A DNA stretch of 49,210 bases from an uncultured Sulfurovum sp. (GCA_902727855.1 CACVAS010000011.1:1-49210); one strand, 5' to 3'. Counted from the stretch's first letter, positions 27,577 through 37,265 are shown. Made by a program: numbers and translations. The notes: generated from the sequence alone by a model not told the origin.

Positions 27577-29120
27577 CACTTTTGTATCCTAGTCTCTTGG
27601 TGTTACTTATCCCTCTTATACTATTTTTTACACAAGCGAGTAAACAGATTATCATTCGTGTGCATCTGGTCATACTTATGTTGATACTACTCACTCTCTC
27701 TCGCCCTGTGATAAAAGAGTCATTACACACTGCAGAAATAGAAGCAAAAGATATCATCATCGCTTTAGATGTATCTTACTCTATGCATGCTACGGACATA
27801 GCTCCAACACGCTACAGTTTTGCCAAAGAAACCATTCAAGCATTGCTTCACAAAAACAGTACAGACAACATAATGCTTATTGCTTTTACTTCTAACCCTC
27901 TTTTACTCTCCCCTCCTACAACGGATCATAAGCTTATTGAAATCGCTTTACAAAGTTTTAATCCTAAGTTTATTCTTACAAAAGGTACTTCTTTAGAAAA
28001 ACTTTTTCATAAATTAAAAAAGATACAAACTGGGCACAAAAGCCTTATCCTCATCACAGATGGAGGAGAAGAAAAGCATGTCGACATACTGTCACAACAA
28101 CTGGAAAAAGCAAATATTTCTCTTATTACACTGGCTCTAGGGACCCAAAAAGGGACAACTCTAAAAAATACAGACAATAGTCTACTCAAAGACAAAGAAG
28201 GTCACTTAATCATTAGCCGTATAAACCCCTTGCTTGAAAGATTGACAGATAGGGTAAATGGTATTTACCTCACTGCTTCATCTACCCCAGAAAGTACAGC
28301 AGACCTTCTAGTCAATGCGCTAGAAAAACAAACAGACCAAACACAGAGCATACAAAAAAATCACAATCAGTATCAAGAACTCTATCAGTACCCTCTCTTG
28401 TTAGCACTGTTGTTATTTTTGGTAGTCCATACCCGTCTTGTAAAATATCTTTTAATACTATTGACATTTTTGGGTTTACATTTAGAAGCATCTTTACTTG
28501 ACGAGTATCATTTACAAAGAGCCTATCAAGCCTATGAAGTGGAAGATTTTAATCGTAGTAAACAACACCTAAAAGATGTAGATGTACCTTCTTTAGAGAG
28601 TCAAATAACACTTGCCAACAGCTACTATAAACTTGAAGCGTATAAAAAGTCAATTACACTTTACAAATCTATTCGTTCAACCTCAGCACCTATAAAGCAA
28701 CAACTCTACTATAATATTGCCAACGCCTATGCTAAACTTGGCGCATACGCCAAAGCAAAGATTTACTATACTAAATCTTTACGCTTAGGAGAAGATGGCG
28801 ATGCCGTGCACAACTTAAAGATAGTCACGCGATTAAAAGACAAAAATGCTGCAGCCCTTGGCATAGCACATCCTAAATCACAAGATGCAAGCAGTACAAA
28901 AAGTGACTCACAAACAAACAAAGAAGAAACAAGAGAAGAAGACAAGCCAAGTTCTGGTTCTAGTGGTGCCGGAAAGAGTGCAGATGAAGAGAAAAAAAGA
29001 AAAAAAGAAAAAGAAAACAATCAACTTATTGACCATCAAACCCCACAAGAGTACCCATTAGGCTCTAAGGTTTATGAACTCATTAACAAAGGATACATTC
29101 GTGAAACACAGCCTTGGTAA
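27573..29120 (+). CDS. Fused BatB-BatC: VWA domain plus TPR membrane protein
   Basis: The start is the ATG at 27573, which overlaps the batA stop (ATGA) and has AAGGAA upstream, giving 515 residues. An upstream ATG at 27543 is in frame but less likely. Order: N-terminal membrane helices, VWA domain with a DxSxS MIDAS (ALDVSYSMHATD), a membrane helix (LLLALLLFLVVHTRLV), then TPR units (ITLANSYYKLEAYKKS, YYNIANAYAKLGAYAKAK) and a low-complexity Ser/Lys/Glu tail. Bacteroides-type operons encode BatB and BatC as separate genes; here they are one polypeptide. The TPR part would face the periplasm by the usual model. Confidence 0.85.
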   Translation: MTLLYPSLLVLLIPLILFFTQASKQIIIRVHLVILMLILLTLSRPVIKESLHTAEIEAKDIIIALDVSYSMHATDIAPTRYSFAKETIQALLHKNSTDNIMLIAFTSNPLLLSPPTTDHKLIEIALQSFNPKFILTKGTSLEKLFHKLKKIQTGHKSLILITDGGEEKHVDILSQQLEKANISLITLALGTQKGTTLKNTDNSLLKDKEGHLIISRINPLLERLTDRVNGIYLTASSTPESTADLLVNALEKQTDQTQSIQKNHNQYQELYQYPLLLALLLFLVVHTRLVKYLLILLTFLGLHLEASLLDEYHLQRAYQAYEVEDFNRSKQHLKDVDVPSLESQITLANSYYKLEAYKKSITLYKSIRSTSAPIKQQLYYNIANAYAKLGAYAKAKIYYTKSLRLGEDGDAVHNLKIVTRLKDKNAAALGIAHPKSQDASSTKSDSQTNKEETREEDKPSSGSSGAGKSADEEKKRKKEKENNQLIDHQTPQEYPLGSKVYELINKGYIRETQPW

Positions 29121-30261
29121 AGTAGTTATAGCATTGGTTTACATACTCACCCTTCAGGCAGAGGACTTTGACTACAAGCTTCAAGTAGATAACCACACTC
29201 CCTACATAAAAGAAGCTGTTGTTCTCACCGTTGAACTTAATCAAACCAACCCTCATAAGGTGCTGCTTTTTGACTTTGATGTACTCCCCTCTAAATCCTA
29301 CACTTTTCAACGACTCGATATGCAAGAAGTAGACAAACATCCAAAAAAAGGTTTACATGCTGTACACATCAAATATACCTATCTTCTCTACCCTTTGCAT
29401 GATGGAGAGACAACCATAAATTTTAAATTAGTCAAAAAAGTCACTACCGATGAGTCTGTTGCCTATAGTTTTTCTGGAGATAGAGACAATGTAAAAGGGC
29501 TTATCACAAAAAATACCTCAGTACAGCTCACCCCACTTTCTCTTCATGTAAAACCACTCCCCTTACATACAAAACTAGTAGGTGATTTCACGTTAACCTA
29601 TGACCTTAAAAAACACCAAGCCAAAGCGTATGAACCTCTCCCTTTTCAAGTGCAACTTAAAGGACTAGGGTATCCACCTATCTTAGAGAACTTACTTCCT
29701 AAAGATAACAACTTTACACTTTTTAAAGAGACACCTATTGTAAAAACTATTGTCAGTACCACAGGGTCTCAAAGTACGGTAACCTATGCTATGGCTTTTG
29801 CGCATCATAAAACCTTTACACTACCAAAACTCACCATAAACGCTTTTAACCCTAAAACAGAAAAGTCCTACTTCCTCACTGTCCCTGCACATACGCTTAA
29901 CATTACAAAAGTAGGTAACGGTCATCTTGTTGACAACATAGACAGCCCTCCAAGATACATATCAAAATTAACTTCTCTTTGGGAATCACTTGACACTTTA
30001 CTAGGCTATATTCTTGTCTTTATCGCTGGGTATTTTACCGCTATGTTTTTTAGATGGCAAAAAAAGTCTATTCAAAAAGAGATACATCCTCTTAGAGAAA
30101 AAATAGATGCTTGCAAAGAACGTAAAGCATTACTTCAACTTCTCATGGCAACAGATGCACATCGTTTTAGCCTCCCCATAAAGATGTTAGAAGACTCTTT
30201 GTATGCAGATGGTAAAATCTCTTTAAAAGAAGTCAAAAAAGAAGTAATGGATATGCTATGA
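29101..30261 (+). CDS. batD: BatD-like membrane protein
   Basis: A GTG at 29101, seven bases after AAAGGA, is the better start: it places the hydrophobic signal (KVVIALVYILTLQA) at the N-terminus and gives 386 residues. An ATG at 29074 is in frame. After the signal come beta-rich periplasmic repeats, then a single membrane helix (LLGYILVFIAGYFTAMFF) and a cytoplasmic helical tail of about 70 residues. This is the layout of BatD (oxygen-tolerance) proteins. It overlaps batB/C by 20 bases and moxR by 4. Confidence 0.8.
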   Translation: MKHSLGKVVIALVYILTLQAEDFDYKLQVDNHTPYIKEAVVLTVELNQTNPHKVLLFDFDVLPSKSYTFQRLDMQEVDKHPKKGLHAVHIKYTYLLYPLHDGETTINFKLVKKVTTDESVAYSFSGDRDNVKGLITKNTSVQLTPLSLHVKPLPLHTKLVGDFTLTYDLKKHQAKAYEPLPFQVQLKGLGYPPILENLLPKDNNFTLFKETPIVKTIVSTTGSQSTVTYAMAFAHHKTFTLPKLTINAFNPKTEKSYFLTVPAHTLNITKVGNGHLVDNIDSPPRYISKLTSLWESLDTLLGYILVFIAGYFTAMFFRWQKKSIQKEIHPLREKIDACKERKALLQLLMATDAHRFSLPIKMLEDSLYADGKISLKEVKKEVMDML

Positions 30262-31205
30262 ATGAAAAAATAATACAACTCAAAAATGAATTAGCCAAAG
30301 CTATCATAGGACAAGAAAATATGATAGAAGGCCTACTCATAGGACTGCTTTGTGATGGGCATATCTTGGTAGAAGGCGTACCAGGTCTTGCCAAAACGAC
30401 TACTATTAACGCGCTAAGTCAAGCCATTGGTCTAGATGCAAAACGTATTCAGTTTACGCCAGACCTCCTCCCCTCTGACATTATAGGTGCACAAATCTAT
30501 AACCCAAAAGATCATAGTTTTTCTGTCAAGCAAGGGCCTCTCTTTACCCACCTACTTTTAGCCGATGAAATTAACAGAGCCCCTGCTAAAGTACAGTCTG
30601 CACTTTTGGAAGTCATGCAAGAGAGACAAGTCTCCATAGGAGATGAAACTTTTAAACTTGACAAGCCTTTTTTAGTCATGGCAACACAAAACCCCATCGA
30701 ACAAGAAGGGGTCTATGCACTACCTGAAGCACAACTAGATAGGTTTATGATGAAAGTTGTTGTCAAATATAACTCCCAAGAAGAAGAGTTAGACATTATG
30801 CGTAAAGCTGCAAGTAAAGGCTTTGGCGAAGTAAAACCAGTACTTAACATAGAAGAACTTCATGCTTTACAAGTCTCACTAAACACCATACATATTGACG
30901 AAGAGTTAGAACGTTATATTGTTCAGCTCATTACAGCAACACGGGAACCTACACGTTTTGGACTAGACAATATTTCAGAGGCTATTATGTTTGGGGTAAG
31001 TCCTAGAGCTTCTATAGATCTCTATAAAGCAAGCAAAGCCCAAGCCTTCTTAAAAGGTAAAAGTTTTGTAAGTCCTTCAGATATCGCTTCTGTCATTCAT
31101 AAAGTATTGCGTCACCGTATTGTGCTTTCTTATGAGGCAAGAGCCAAAGGTGTACATGCTGATAACATCATTACTAGCATTGTTGAAACCTTGCCTATTC
31201 CCTAG
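30258..31205 (+). CDS. MoxR-family AAA+ ATPase
   Basis: A 315-residue MoxR ATPase. Walker A is GVPGLAKTT near residues 40-48, Walker B is LLLADEINRAP near 105-115, and the sensor and lid parts are present (MATQNPIEQEGVYALPEAQL). MoxR proteins act as chaperone-like remodelers for VWA partners; here the partners are encoded upstream. The start overlaps the batD stop by four bases, and the DUF58 gene follows after 2 bases. Confidence 0.94.
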   Translation: MNEKIIQLKNELAKAIIGQENMIEGLLIGLLCDGHILVEGVPGLAKTTTINALSQAIGLDAKRIQFTPDLLPSDIIGAQIYNPKDHSFSVKQGPLFTHLLLADEINRAPAKVQSALLEVMQERQVSIGDETFKLDKPFLVMATQNPIEQEGVYALPEAQLDRFMMKVVVKYNSQEEELDIMRKAASKGFGEVKPVLNIEELHALQVSLNTIHIDEELERYIVQLITATREPTRFGLDNISEAIMFGVSPRASIDLYKASKAQAFLKGKSFVSPSDIASVIHKVLRHRIVLSYEARAKGVHADNIITSIVETLPIP

Positions 31206-31207
31206 CA

Positions 31208-32053
31208 ATGACAGCAGCACTCAAAGCCCTACAACTTAAAGCCCGCCGTCAAGTCTATACCCTTCTTTCTGGACAAAACCTCTCAAAGTTGCATGGTGAA
31301 GGTTATGATTTTTCAGAACTTCGTGAATACCAGATGGGCGATGATATCCGTAAAATAAACTGGATGATATCTTCAAAGCTAGGAAAGCCCTATATAAAAG
31401 AACTTCTTGCCAATCGTGAGCTAAGTGTTGTCGTATGTGCACTTATGGACTCAAGCCTCCATTTTGGCTCATTAAACAGTAATCAAAGTAATGCCAAACA
31501 AATAAAACTCACAGAAGTAGCTACGCTTCTTAGCTACGCAACCCTACAAAACAATGATATATTTACAGGCCTATGCTATACACAACAAAGAACCTCATCT
31601 ACACCACCGACGAAACAACCCTATCACATTGAACAATTTTCTAAAACACTTTTTGACAAAAAGCTATTAGGAACTACACTTCATTACCCTCATGCCATAG
31701 AAGATTTGTTTAAACGCGTCTATAAACCTTCACTTATTTTTGTACTAGGTGATTTTTTAGAAAAAGTAGATTTATCTTTGCTCGCACAAAAACATGAAGT
31801 GATTGCTATTATCATAAGAGATACAGAAGAAGAGTCACCAAAAAATCTGGGAGAAGTAACCCTTTCAAATCCACAAGACAGCCATACACTAGACACTTAC
31901 TTTGGTACAAAGTCTATAAACACATACCTCTCTAAACTCAAAGAGCACGACACACTAATGATAGAGCATTTTTCACAACACAATATACGTTATGTTAAGA
32001 TTTTTACACATGACGAAGCAGTCAGTAAACTTATTCAACTTTTTAATGCATAG
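31208..32053 (+). CDS. DUF58 family protein
   Basis: A 281-residue protein with the hallmark DUF58 motif DFSELREYQMGDDIRKINW followed by KLGKPYIKEL. It has a degenerate VWA-like fold in the C-terminal half and no membrane helices. DUF58 genes nearly always accompany moxR. Last gene of the bat operon, convergent with the gene at 32077. Confidence 0.9.
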   Translation: MTAALKALQLKARRQVYTLLSGQNLSKLHGEGYDFSELREYQMGDDIRKINWMISSKLGKPYIKELLANRELSVVVCALMDSSLHFGSLNSNQSNAKQIKLTEVATLLSYATLQNNDIFTGLCYTQQRTSSTPPTKQPYHIEQFSKTLFDKKLLGTTLHYPHAIEDLFKRVYKPSLIFVLGDFLEKVDLSLLAQKHEVIAIIIRDTEEESPKNLGEVTLSNPQDSHTLDTYFGTKSINTYLSKLKEHDTLMIEHFSQHNIRYVKIFTHDEAVSKLIQLFNA

Positions 32054-32076
32054 CAAAACGCTCTCTTTAGAACAGT

Positions 32077-32772
32077 TTAGTTCAATATATCCTCATAATT
32101 TGCATTATCATTTAATTTAATTTTATCTTTGACAACCATCAGACGGTCATCACCTTTTTTATAGAGTTTTTTGATACGCTTGATACATTTTTCTTGTTGT
32201 TTTAATTTTATGAGTTCATGTTTTTTAAAAAACTTTTTAACACTTATCCAATTTTTGCTCTTTTTAGTTTCCTCATCTTGAACATCAACGTCTTGTGTTT
32301 TTTGCACATCATTCTCTTCTGTCTCAACCTCTATTGTGTCATCAGACTTCTTGTACTCCAGTTGATGCAAATAGAGTGTTCTCATTTCATGAAAAGCATC
32401 TTTTAATAAATCAATTTCACCTTTGAGTGTTGTCGAAATTTGTTTGTTTGACTTTTTAAGATCTTTCACGGTTCCTTTAAGCACAGAAATGGTCTCATCT
32501 TTGGCTTGAAGCAGAGACTTGTAGTCAACACTACTTTTATTAACTTGACTTTGTGTACTTTTTCTGACTATTTTAGTGGGTGTTTTATTGCTTCCAAAAG
32601 AAGAGACATCTGTTTCATCTTGAGCATTCAACTCATCATTATCAATGACAACATAGAGTTTACCATCAACACTTTTAGATGTCAAAATACCACGTTTTAT
32701 CTTTGCATATACCGCTTGTCTCGATATACCCATGGCTTGGGCATACTCTGCAGGTTTCATTAGGTTTTCCAT
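32077..32772 (-). CDS. HTH and coiled-coil protein of Campylobacterota type
   Basis: A 231-residue protein. The N-terminal 35 residues form an HTH of the MerR/excisionase kind (PAEYAQAMGISRQAVYAKIK), then a short sheet (DGKLYVVIDNDEL), a Ser/Thr-rich linker, a coiled coil at about 85-135 and a very basic C-terminus (KKFFKKHELIKLKQQEK). It may correspond to the DUF3972 family of this phylum; I am not sure. A DNA-binding regulator or nucleoid factor is a fair guess. It is a single gene. Confidence 0.6.
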   Translation of the reverse strand: MENLMKPAEYAQAMGISRQAVYAKIKRGILTSKSVDGKLYVVIDNDELNAQDETDVSSFGSNKTPTKIVRKSTQSQVNKSSVDYKSLLQAKDETISVLKGTVKDLKKSNKQISTTLKGEIDLLKDAFHEMRTLYLHQLEYKKSDDTIEVETEENDVQKTQDVDVQDEETKKSKNWISVKKFFKKHELIKLKQQEKCIKRIKKLYKKGDDRLMVVKDKIKLNDNANYEDILN

Positions 32773-32896
32773 ACACGTTGTCCTTGATAGGACCCCAAAT
32801 AGCAGGTGCCCTTATATTTTACAAAGTGTATCATAAGTTTTATGAAAGGTTGACAGAGTTGTCAAGGCGCGTGTTTTCTATTGAGTCACGCTTTTT

Positions 32897-33532
32897 TTAT
32901 TTTTGAGTACCATCGAGTATAGGGACAAAAAGACAATGCTCAATCGTCTCTGAAGTAATACGTCCCTTTTTTTTGTAATAACGGGTAATAATATGATAAT
33001 TCTCTTTCTCTTCAATAGGTGCAACCAATATACCACCTTCTGCCAATTGTTCAAAAAGCACTTCAGGTACTTTTTTTGCCGTGGCTGATAAGAGTATACG
33101 CTCATATGGTGCATACTGTTTCCAACCTCTTTGTCCATCATCAAAACGTGGAAAGATATTGTGCATTTCATGTTGGGAAAATCGTTTTTTAGCCTCTTTC
33201 ATCAACTCATCAATACGTTCTATGGTAAAAACCCGACGGGTTAGTTTTGAAAGTATAGCTGCTTGATAACCAGATCCACACCCTACTTCGAGCACAGAAT
33301 CTACACCTTTAAGCTCTAAGTGCTGTGTCATTTTAGCTACAGTTAAAGGAGAAGAGATCCACTGACTAGCCGCTAGGGGAAGTGCGTCGAGTTTATAGGC
33401 AAGATGCTTAAACTCTTGGGGTACAAATATTTCTCTATCTACAGCCAAAAAAGCTTCTGATACATGCTTTTGTAATCTGAACTCTTTGTCAATTTCTGAC
33501 ACTAGATGCTGTCTCTGGCTTGCTTTTATCAT
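32897..33532 (-). CDS. pcm: Protein-L-isoaspartate O-methyltransferase
   Basis: A 211-residue SAM-dependent methyltransferase that repairs isoaspartyl residues. SAM motif I is VLEVGCGSGYQAAIL. The substrate-site segment ASQWISSPLTVAKM and the family end motif GGILVAPI are present. Length is normal for Pcm. Confidence 0.93.
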   Translation of the reverse strand: MIKASQRQHLVSEIDKEFRLQKHVSEAFLAVDREIFVPQEFKHLAYKLDALPLAASQWISSPLTVAKMTQHLELKGVDSVLEVGCGSGYQAAILSKLTRRVFTIERIDELMKEAKKRFSQHEMHNIFPRFDDGQRGWKQYAPYERILLSATAKKVPEVLFEQLAEGGILVAPIEEKENYHIITRYYKKKGRITSETIEHCLFVPILDGTQK

Positions 33533-33612
33533 TCACTCTCTTCACTTAAAAATTTTCGAATTTTATCTAAAGTCTCGTTAAAAGAGGTTGTTACACTATT
33601 TTGACTTGTTAA

Positions 33613-33766
33613 TCCATGACAATATAACGACGCCTATTATCATTTATCGATACAAGGCTAAGCCTCTTTATCTTACGTTAACACTAGGTTTTCTTAAGCA
33701 GAAGGCTCACGTAACTAGTTACGTTAAAACCAATCTATAGATTAGTCCATGACAATATAACGACGC
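33613..33766. repeat. 21-bp duplication of a gene end flanking a palindrome-rich spacer
   Basis: The same 21 bases occur at 33613-33633 and 33746-33766. The second copy is the 3' coding end of the nitrilase gene (encoding RRYIVMD). The intervening 112 bases carry perfect palindromes: AGGCTAAGCCT, ACGTAACTAGTTACGT and AATCTATAGATT. This looks like a small insertion that duplicated its target, or a slipped duplication downstream of the gene. Confidence 0.6.
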
Positions 33767-34473
33767 ATTTTTTTGATTTCTCTAAAATCTACTGTTCCCT
33801 CTATGCTCTCTAGTGTATCATCTTGTATACTCTCGCCTGATGGGCTAATAATAGACGAGACCAATGCCATATCTTTATCTGATGAGCTAGAAACCACTAC
33901 GTAACACTGATTCATAACGGCTAACGCTGAAGAAAGAATCTCTAGATGTTTCTTACGTACCCTTCCCCAACGCACAGGTATAATCACTACATCTGCCCCT
34001 TCTACTTGTTTCCAAAGGTCTTTGAAGCGTAATTCAAAACAAATAAGTATGGCATAACTCACCCCTTCTATGACAAAAGGTTGAATTTTCTTTTTCTTTC
34101 CTGCTTTAAAATATAAATCTTCATCTCCAAGTCGAAAAAGTTTCACCTTCTCTTGTCTATGTACTACCTTGTGCTTATGAATAACCACTGCTTGGTTGAC
34201 AAAATCATCGCCATCTTCTAAGATAAGTGTTAAAATAACTATCTGTTCATTTACAATTTTCTTAAGTGTTTTAAGTGCGTTGGCAGAGAACTTTGCTGCT
34301 GTAGTCATGTGTTCAAAATCAAATGAAGTTAAAAAAACCTCTGGTGCCACCACAATATGTTTATTTTGATAATTTTCTAAATACATCAATAGCTTATCAA
34401 GGTTTTCTTGATAACGCTGATGGCTAGGCAATTGCAGTGAAACTACCTCAAGTGTTTTAGGGTTCGTAATCAT
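33742..34473 (-). CDS. Carbon-nitrogen hydrolase (nitrilase superfamily)
   Basis: A 243-residue amidase-like enzyme with a Glu-Lys-Cys triad: E45 in VVAPEVFL, K109 or K111 in RQEKVKLF, and C145 in AILICFELRF. Superfamily members hydrolyse nitriles, amides or carbamoyl groups; the substrate is not evident. The last codons are duplicated downstream. It ends with TAG at 33742 and starts 8 bases after the nrdB stop, so it could be cotranscribed with nrdB. Confidence 0.82.
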   Translation of the reverse strand: MITNPKTLEVVSLQLPSHQRYQENLDKLLMYLENYQNKHIVVAPEVFLTSFDFEHMTTAAKFSANALKTLKKIVNEQIVILTLILEDGDDFVNQAVVIHKHKVVHRQEKVKLFRLGDEDLYFKAGKKKKIQPFVIEGVSYAILICFELRFKDLWKQVEGADVVIIPVRWGRVRKKHLEILSSALAVMNQCYVVVSSSSDKDMALVSSIISPSGESIQDDTLESIEGTVDFREIKKMRRYIVMD

Positions 34474-34481
34474 AATGTTTC

Positions 34482-35501
34482 CTAAAAGTCGTCTAAGTCT
34501 AAACTTCCCTTAGAGTAGTTTGTTACATTACCTTCAAAGAAGTTGGTTTTTTGATCATTAAATTGTGAGAAGTTATCTACCCATTTGATTGGGTGTTCAA
34601 CATTATAAATTTTATCCATTCCCACGGCATGTAATCTTTTATCTGCAAGGTGCTGAATATACTGCTCAATGATATCATCTGTCAATCCAAGAATTTGACC
34701 TTGAGTAATATAAGCACCCCATTCAGACTCAAGTTTTACGGCATCCCTAAACATTTGATACACTTCTTCTTCAAGTTCCTTAGTAAAGAGTTCTGGCCGC
34801 TCTTTTTTCGTTGCATTAATCATGTTTTGAAAGAGTAAAAGGTGTGTTACCTCATCTCTTTGGATAAAACGAATCATTTGTGCTGTTCCTAACATTTTGT
34901 CTGAACGTGCCAAAGTATAGAGATATGCAAAACCACTATAAAAGTAAATGCCTTCTAAAATCTGGTTAGCAAACATTGCTTTAATGATATTTGTATCTGT
35001 AGGGTTTTCAGAGAGTTCATCATACACTTTAGCAATAGCATCATTCTTTGTTTTGAGCATCATGTCACGTCTCCAAAGCTCATAAATCTCTTTAGAGTTT
35101 GTAGAGATACTATCTACCATCACCGCATAACTTTGCGAATGTAATGCTTCTTCAAATGCCTGACGTACCAAAATGAGATTGATCTCGGGAGAAGTGATAA
35201 ATGGGTTAAGGTTATCAATGATATTGTTTGTCTGTAATGAATCCATAAAAATCAGTTGAGCAAGTACTTTATCATAAGCAGATTTTTCAGCATCGGTGAG
35301 GTGCTTATAGTCATTCACATCACGTGTCATATCTACTTCTTTAGGATACCAAGAGTTATTTAGCATCATCTCCCATAAGTTATATGCCCATTGATATTTT
35401 ATATCATTAAGCTCAAAAATGCCGGTAGGATTACCACCAAAAATCTTACGTTCACTTGTTGTTTCTTCTGAATCTGGGTTATATATTTTTTTACGTATCA
35501 T
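34482..35501 (-). CDS. nrdB: Ribonucleoside-diphosphate reductase, beta subunit
   Basis: A 339-residue R2 subunit that holds the di-iron-tyrosyl radical used by NrdA. Iron ligands and radical Tyr are visible: EEALHSQSY gives Glu, His and Tyr at the E-x2-H-x3-Y spacing of R2, and [14 protein letters not shown] supplies the second Glu/His pair. The C-terminus is acidic and aromatic (GSLDLDDF), as needed to dock on the alpha subunit. nrdA is 2.9 kb away on the same strand rather than adjacent. A 290-base region upstream may be a structured leader. Confidence 0.95.
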   Translation of the reverse strand: MIRKKIYNPDSEETTSERKIFGGNPTGIFELNDIKYQWAYNLWEMMLNNSWYPKEVDMTRDVNDYKHLTDAEKSAYDKVLAQLIFMDSLQTNNIIDNLNPFITSPEINLILVRQAFEEALHSQSYAVMVDSISTNSKEIYELWRRDMMLKTKNDAIAKVYDELSENPTDTNIIKAMFANQILEGIYFYSGFAYLYTLARSDKMLGTAQMIRFIQRDEVTHLLLFQNMINATKKERPELFTKELEEEVYQMFRDAVKLESEWGAYITQGQILGLTDDIIEQYIQHLADKRLHAVGMDKIYNVEHPIKWVDNFSQFNDQKTNFFEGNVTNYSKGSLDLDDF

Positions 35502-35654
35502 TCACTCCACCTTAAACTTATTTCTCATACTTTTATTAAAAACATTATACACATATTGGCTGATTTTTAGATGCTTAAATCTTCTATAGTCATTGTAAAA
35601 ATATTATCATGAAATGGTTAAATAAATATAAAAACGACTGAACATATTGTTAGG

Positions 35655-35791
35655 TAGGTGACTTTTCAATAAAAAGTAAATCATCAAAAGAAACAGACCT
35701 CTAAAGTAGGGAAGGATAAGGTCGTGTTAGCAAAAAGCCACCTAGAAAAACATAGCACCACAAAGAAATCAATCATGCTATGACTTTCTAG
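35655..35791 (-). ncRNA. Candidate structured RNA or nrdB leader
   Basis: Within the 480-bp gap between nrdB and gltA, two long pairings can be drawn. TAGGTGACTTTT (35655-35666) pairs with AAAAAGCCACCTA (35732-35744) with one mismatch and encloses a GACCT/AGGTC helix. CTAGAAA..CATAGCA (35742-35757) pairs with TGCTATG..TTTCTAG (35775-35791). The two share bases at 35742-35744. A promoter on the minus strand (TGTATAAT at 35797-35804) would start transcription almost exactly at the distal hairpin. No match to SRP RNA, 6S RNA, tmRNA or a known riboswitch was recognised. Confidence 0.35.
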
Positions 35792-35796
35792 CACGA

Positions 35797-35804
35797 ATTA
35801 TACA
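35797..35804 (-). promoter_or_regulatory. Extended -10 promoter for nrdB leader or small RNA
   Basis: TGTATAAT on the minus strand is a perfect -10 hexamer with the TG extension. It points toward nrdB, about 300 bases upstream of its ATG. The -35 box is not clear. Confidence 0.45.
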
Positions 35805-35920
35805 AAATCATCGTGGATTAATTGTGAATCGTTTATCTTAACTATAAGTAAACATTAACCTATCTAAAAAGTGCACATATATTCTACACTTAGTTACTAT
35901 TATTAAATAAAATATTTAAC

Positions 35921-35974
35921 TATAATAAGAGCATACAAAGTACTATGAGCTACATATTTAACATCATTAAGGAG
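35921..35974 (+). promoter_or_regulatory. gltA -10 box and ribosome binding site
   Basis: TATAAT at 35921-35926 places transcription near 35933. AAGGAG at 35969-35974 lies 7 bases before the ATG at 35982 and fixes that start. The rest of the 35502-35981 gap is the candidate RNA and A/T-rich sequence. Confidence 0.55.
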
Positions 35975-35981
35975 AAATAAA

Positions 35982-37259
35982 ATGAATACTATGACATTTA
36001 CAAACAATATGACAGGTGCAAGCTATGAATATAATATACTTGCCCCCACTCGCGGTCCTATGGTTGTGGATATACGTACATTCTTTGCAGATTCAGGGAT
36101 GTTTACATATGACCCTGGATTTACTGCCACCGCTGCTTGTGAGTCAACTATTACCTTTATCGATGGTAAAAAAGGTGAGCTTCGTTACCGTGGTTTAGCT
36201 ATTGAAGATTTAGCAAGTAAGCATTCCTATCTTGAAGTCTGCTATTTACTGCTAAATGGCTCACTCCCAACCAAAGAGGAGCTGACAAACTTTGACTTAG
36301 AAATACGTCACCGTGCCTATTTGCACCGTGGTTTACATAAACTCTTTGATGCATTCCCAGATAATGCACACCCTATGGCTACACTTTCAGCAGGTGTTAC
36401 TGCACTTGCATCTTTTTACGATGAACACATTAACCTAGATAATGAAGATGCCTATCTTGAAATGGCACACCGTATCGTCTCTAAGATTCCTACTGTTGCA
36501 GCATTTGCTTACAGACAGTCTCTTGGCATTCCATTTATAGAACCCGACATTGACTTAGGTTTTACAGAAAACTTTCTTACCATGATGCGTGCCTACCCTG
36601 GAGGGAAAATGCGCATCAATGCCAACGGGAAAGAACTCATTAAAGAAGTTGAGATACGTGCCCTTGACACTATCTTTACACTGCATGCTGACCATGAACA
36701 AAATGCCTCGACGACTGTGGTACGTGGTGTAGCTTCAACAGGTGCACACCCTTATGTAGCTATAAGCTCAGGTATCGCTGCACTATGGGGCCGTGCACAT
36801 GGTGGTGCCAATGAATCCGTCATTGCCCAACTTGAGTATATTGGTTCGGTTGATAATGTAGAAGATTTTATTAAACGCGCTAAAGATCCAGAAGATGACT
36901 TTAGACTCATGGGCTTTGGACACAGGGTCTATAAAAACTTTGATCCACGTGCTAAAATCCTCAAAGGTCTACAAGATGAACTCAAAAGTGAACTTAACCT
37001 TGATACAGAACTAATGAAGATTGCAAATAAAATAGAAGAGATTGCTCTAAATGATGAATACTTCATTAAACGTAAACTCTACCCCAATATTGATTTCTAC
37101 TCTGGCGTCATACTTACCGCACTCAAAATACCAAAAGAGATGTTTACCCCTATTTTTGTTATAGGTAGAACCATAGGTTGGATTACACAATGGATAGAAT
37201 TTAAAAAAGATAAAGCGTCTAAGATTGCAAGACCTAGACAGCTATATACAGGTGAGTGA
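35982..37259 (+). CDS. gltA: Citrate synthase
   Basis: A 425-residue type II citrate synthase that condenses acetyl-CoA and oxaloacetate. Active-site regions are visible: HADHEQNASTTVVR, WGRAHGGANE and GFGHRVYKNFDPRAK (His and Asp of the catalytic set). In Campylobacterota it feeds either the oxidative or the reductive TCA cycle; nothing here decides between them. Monocistronic, with its own promoter and a hairpin repeat immediately downstream. Confidence 0.97.
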   Translation: MNTMTFTNNMTGASYEYNILAPTRGPMVVDIRTFFADSGMFTYDPGFTATAACESTITFIDGKKGELRYRGLAIEDLASKHSYLEVCYLLLNGSLPTKEELTNFDLEIRHRAYLHRGLHKLFDAFPDNAHPMATLSAGVTALASFYDEHINLDNEDAYLEMAHRIVSKIPTVAAFAYRQSLGIPFIEPDIDLGFTENFLTMMRAYPGGKMRINANGKELIKEVEIRALDTIFTLHADHEQNASTTVVRGVASTGAHPYVAISSGIAALWGRAHGGANESVIAQLEYIGSVDNVEDFIKRAKDPEDDFRLMGFGHRVYKNFDPRAKILKGLQDELKSELNLDTELMKIANKIEEIALNDEYFIKRKLYPNIDFYSGVILTALKIPKEMFTPIFVIGRTIGWITQWIEFKKDKASKIARPRQLYTGE

Positions 37260-37265
37260 TAAAAG

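Noticed and set aside
29074..29100. ATG at 29074 as the batD start
   Set aside because: The GTG at 29101 has a better placed ribosome site and puts the signal peptide at the N-terminus.
35655..35791. SRP RNA, 6S RNA or cobalamin riboswitch
   Set aside because: The conserved SRP tetraloop region, the 6S open-promoter-like bulge and the B12 box are not present on either strand.
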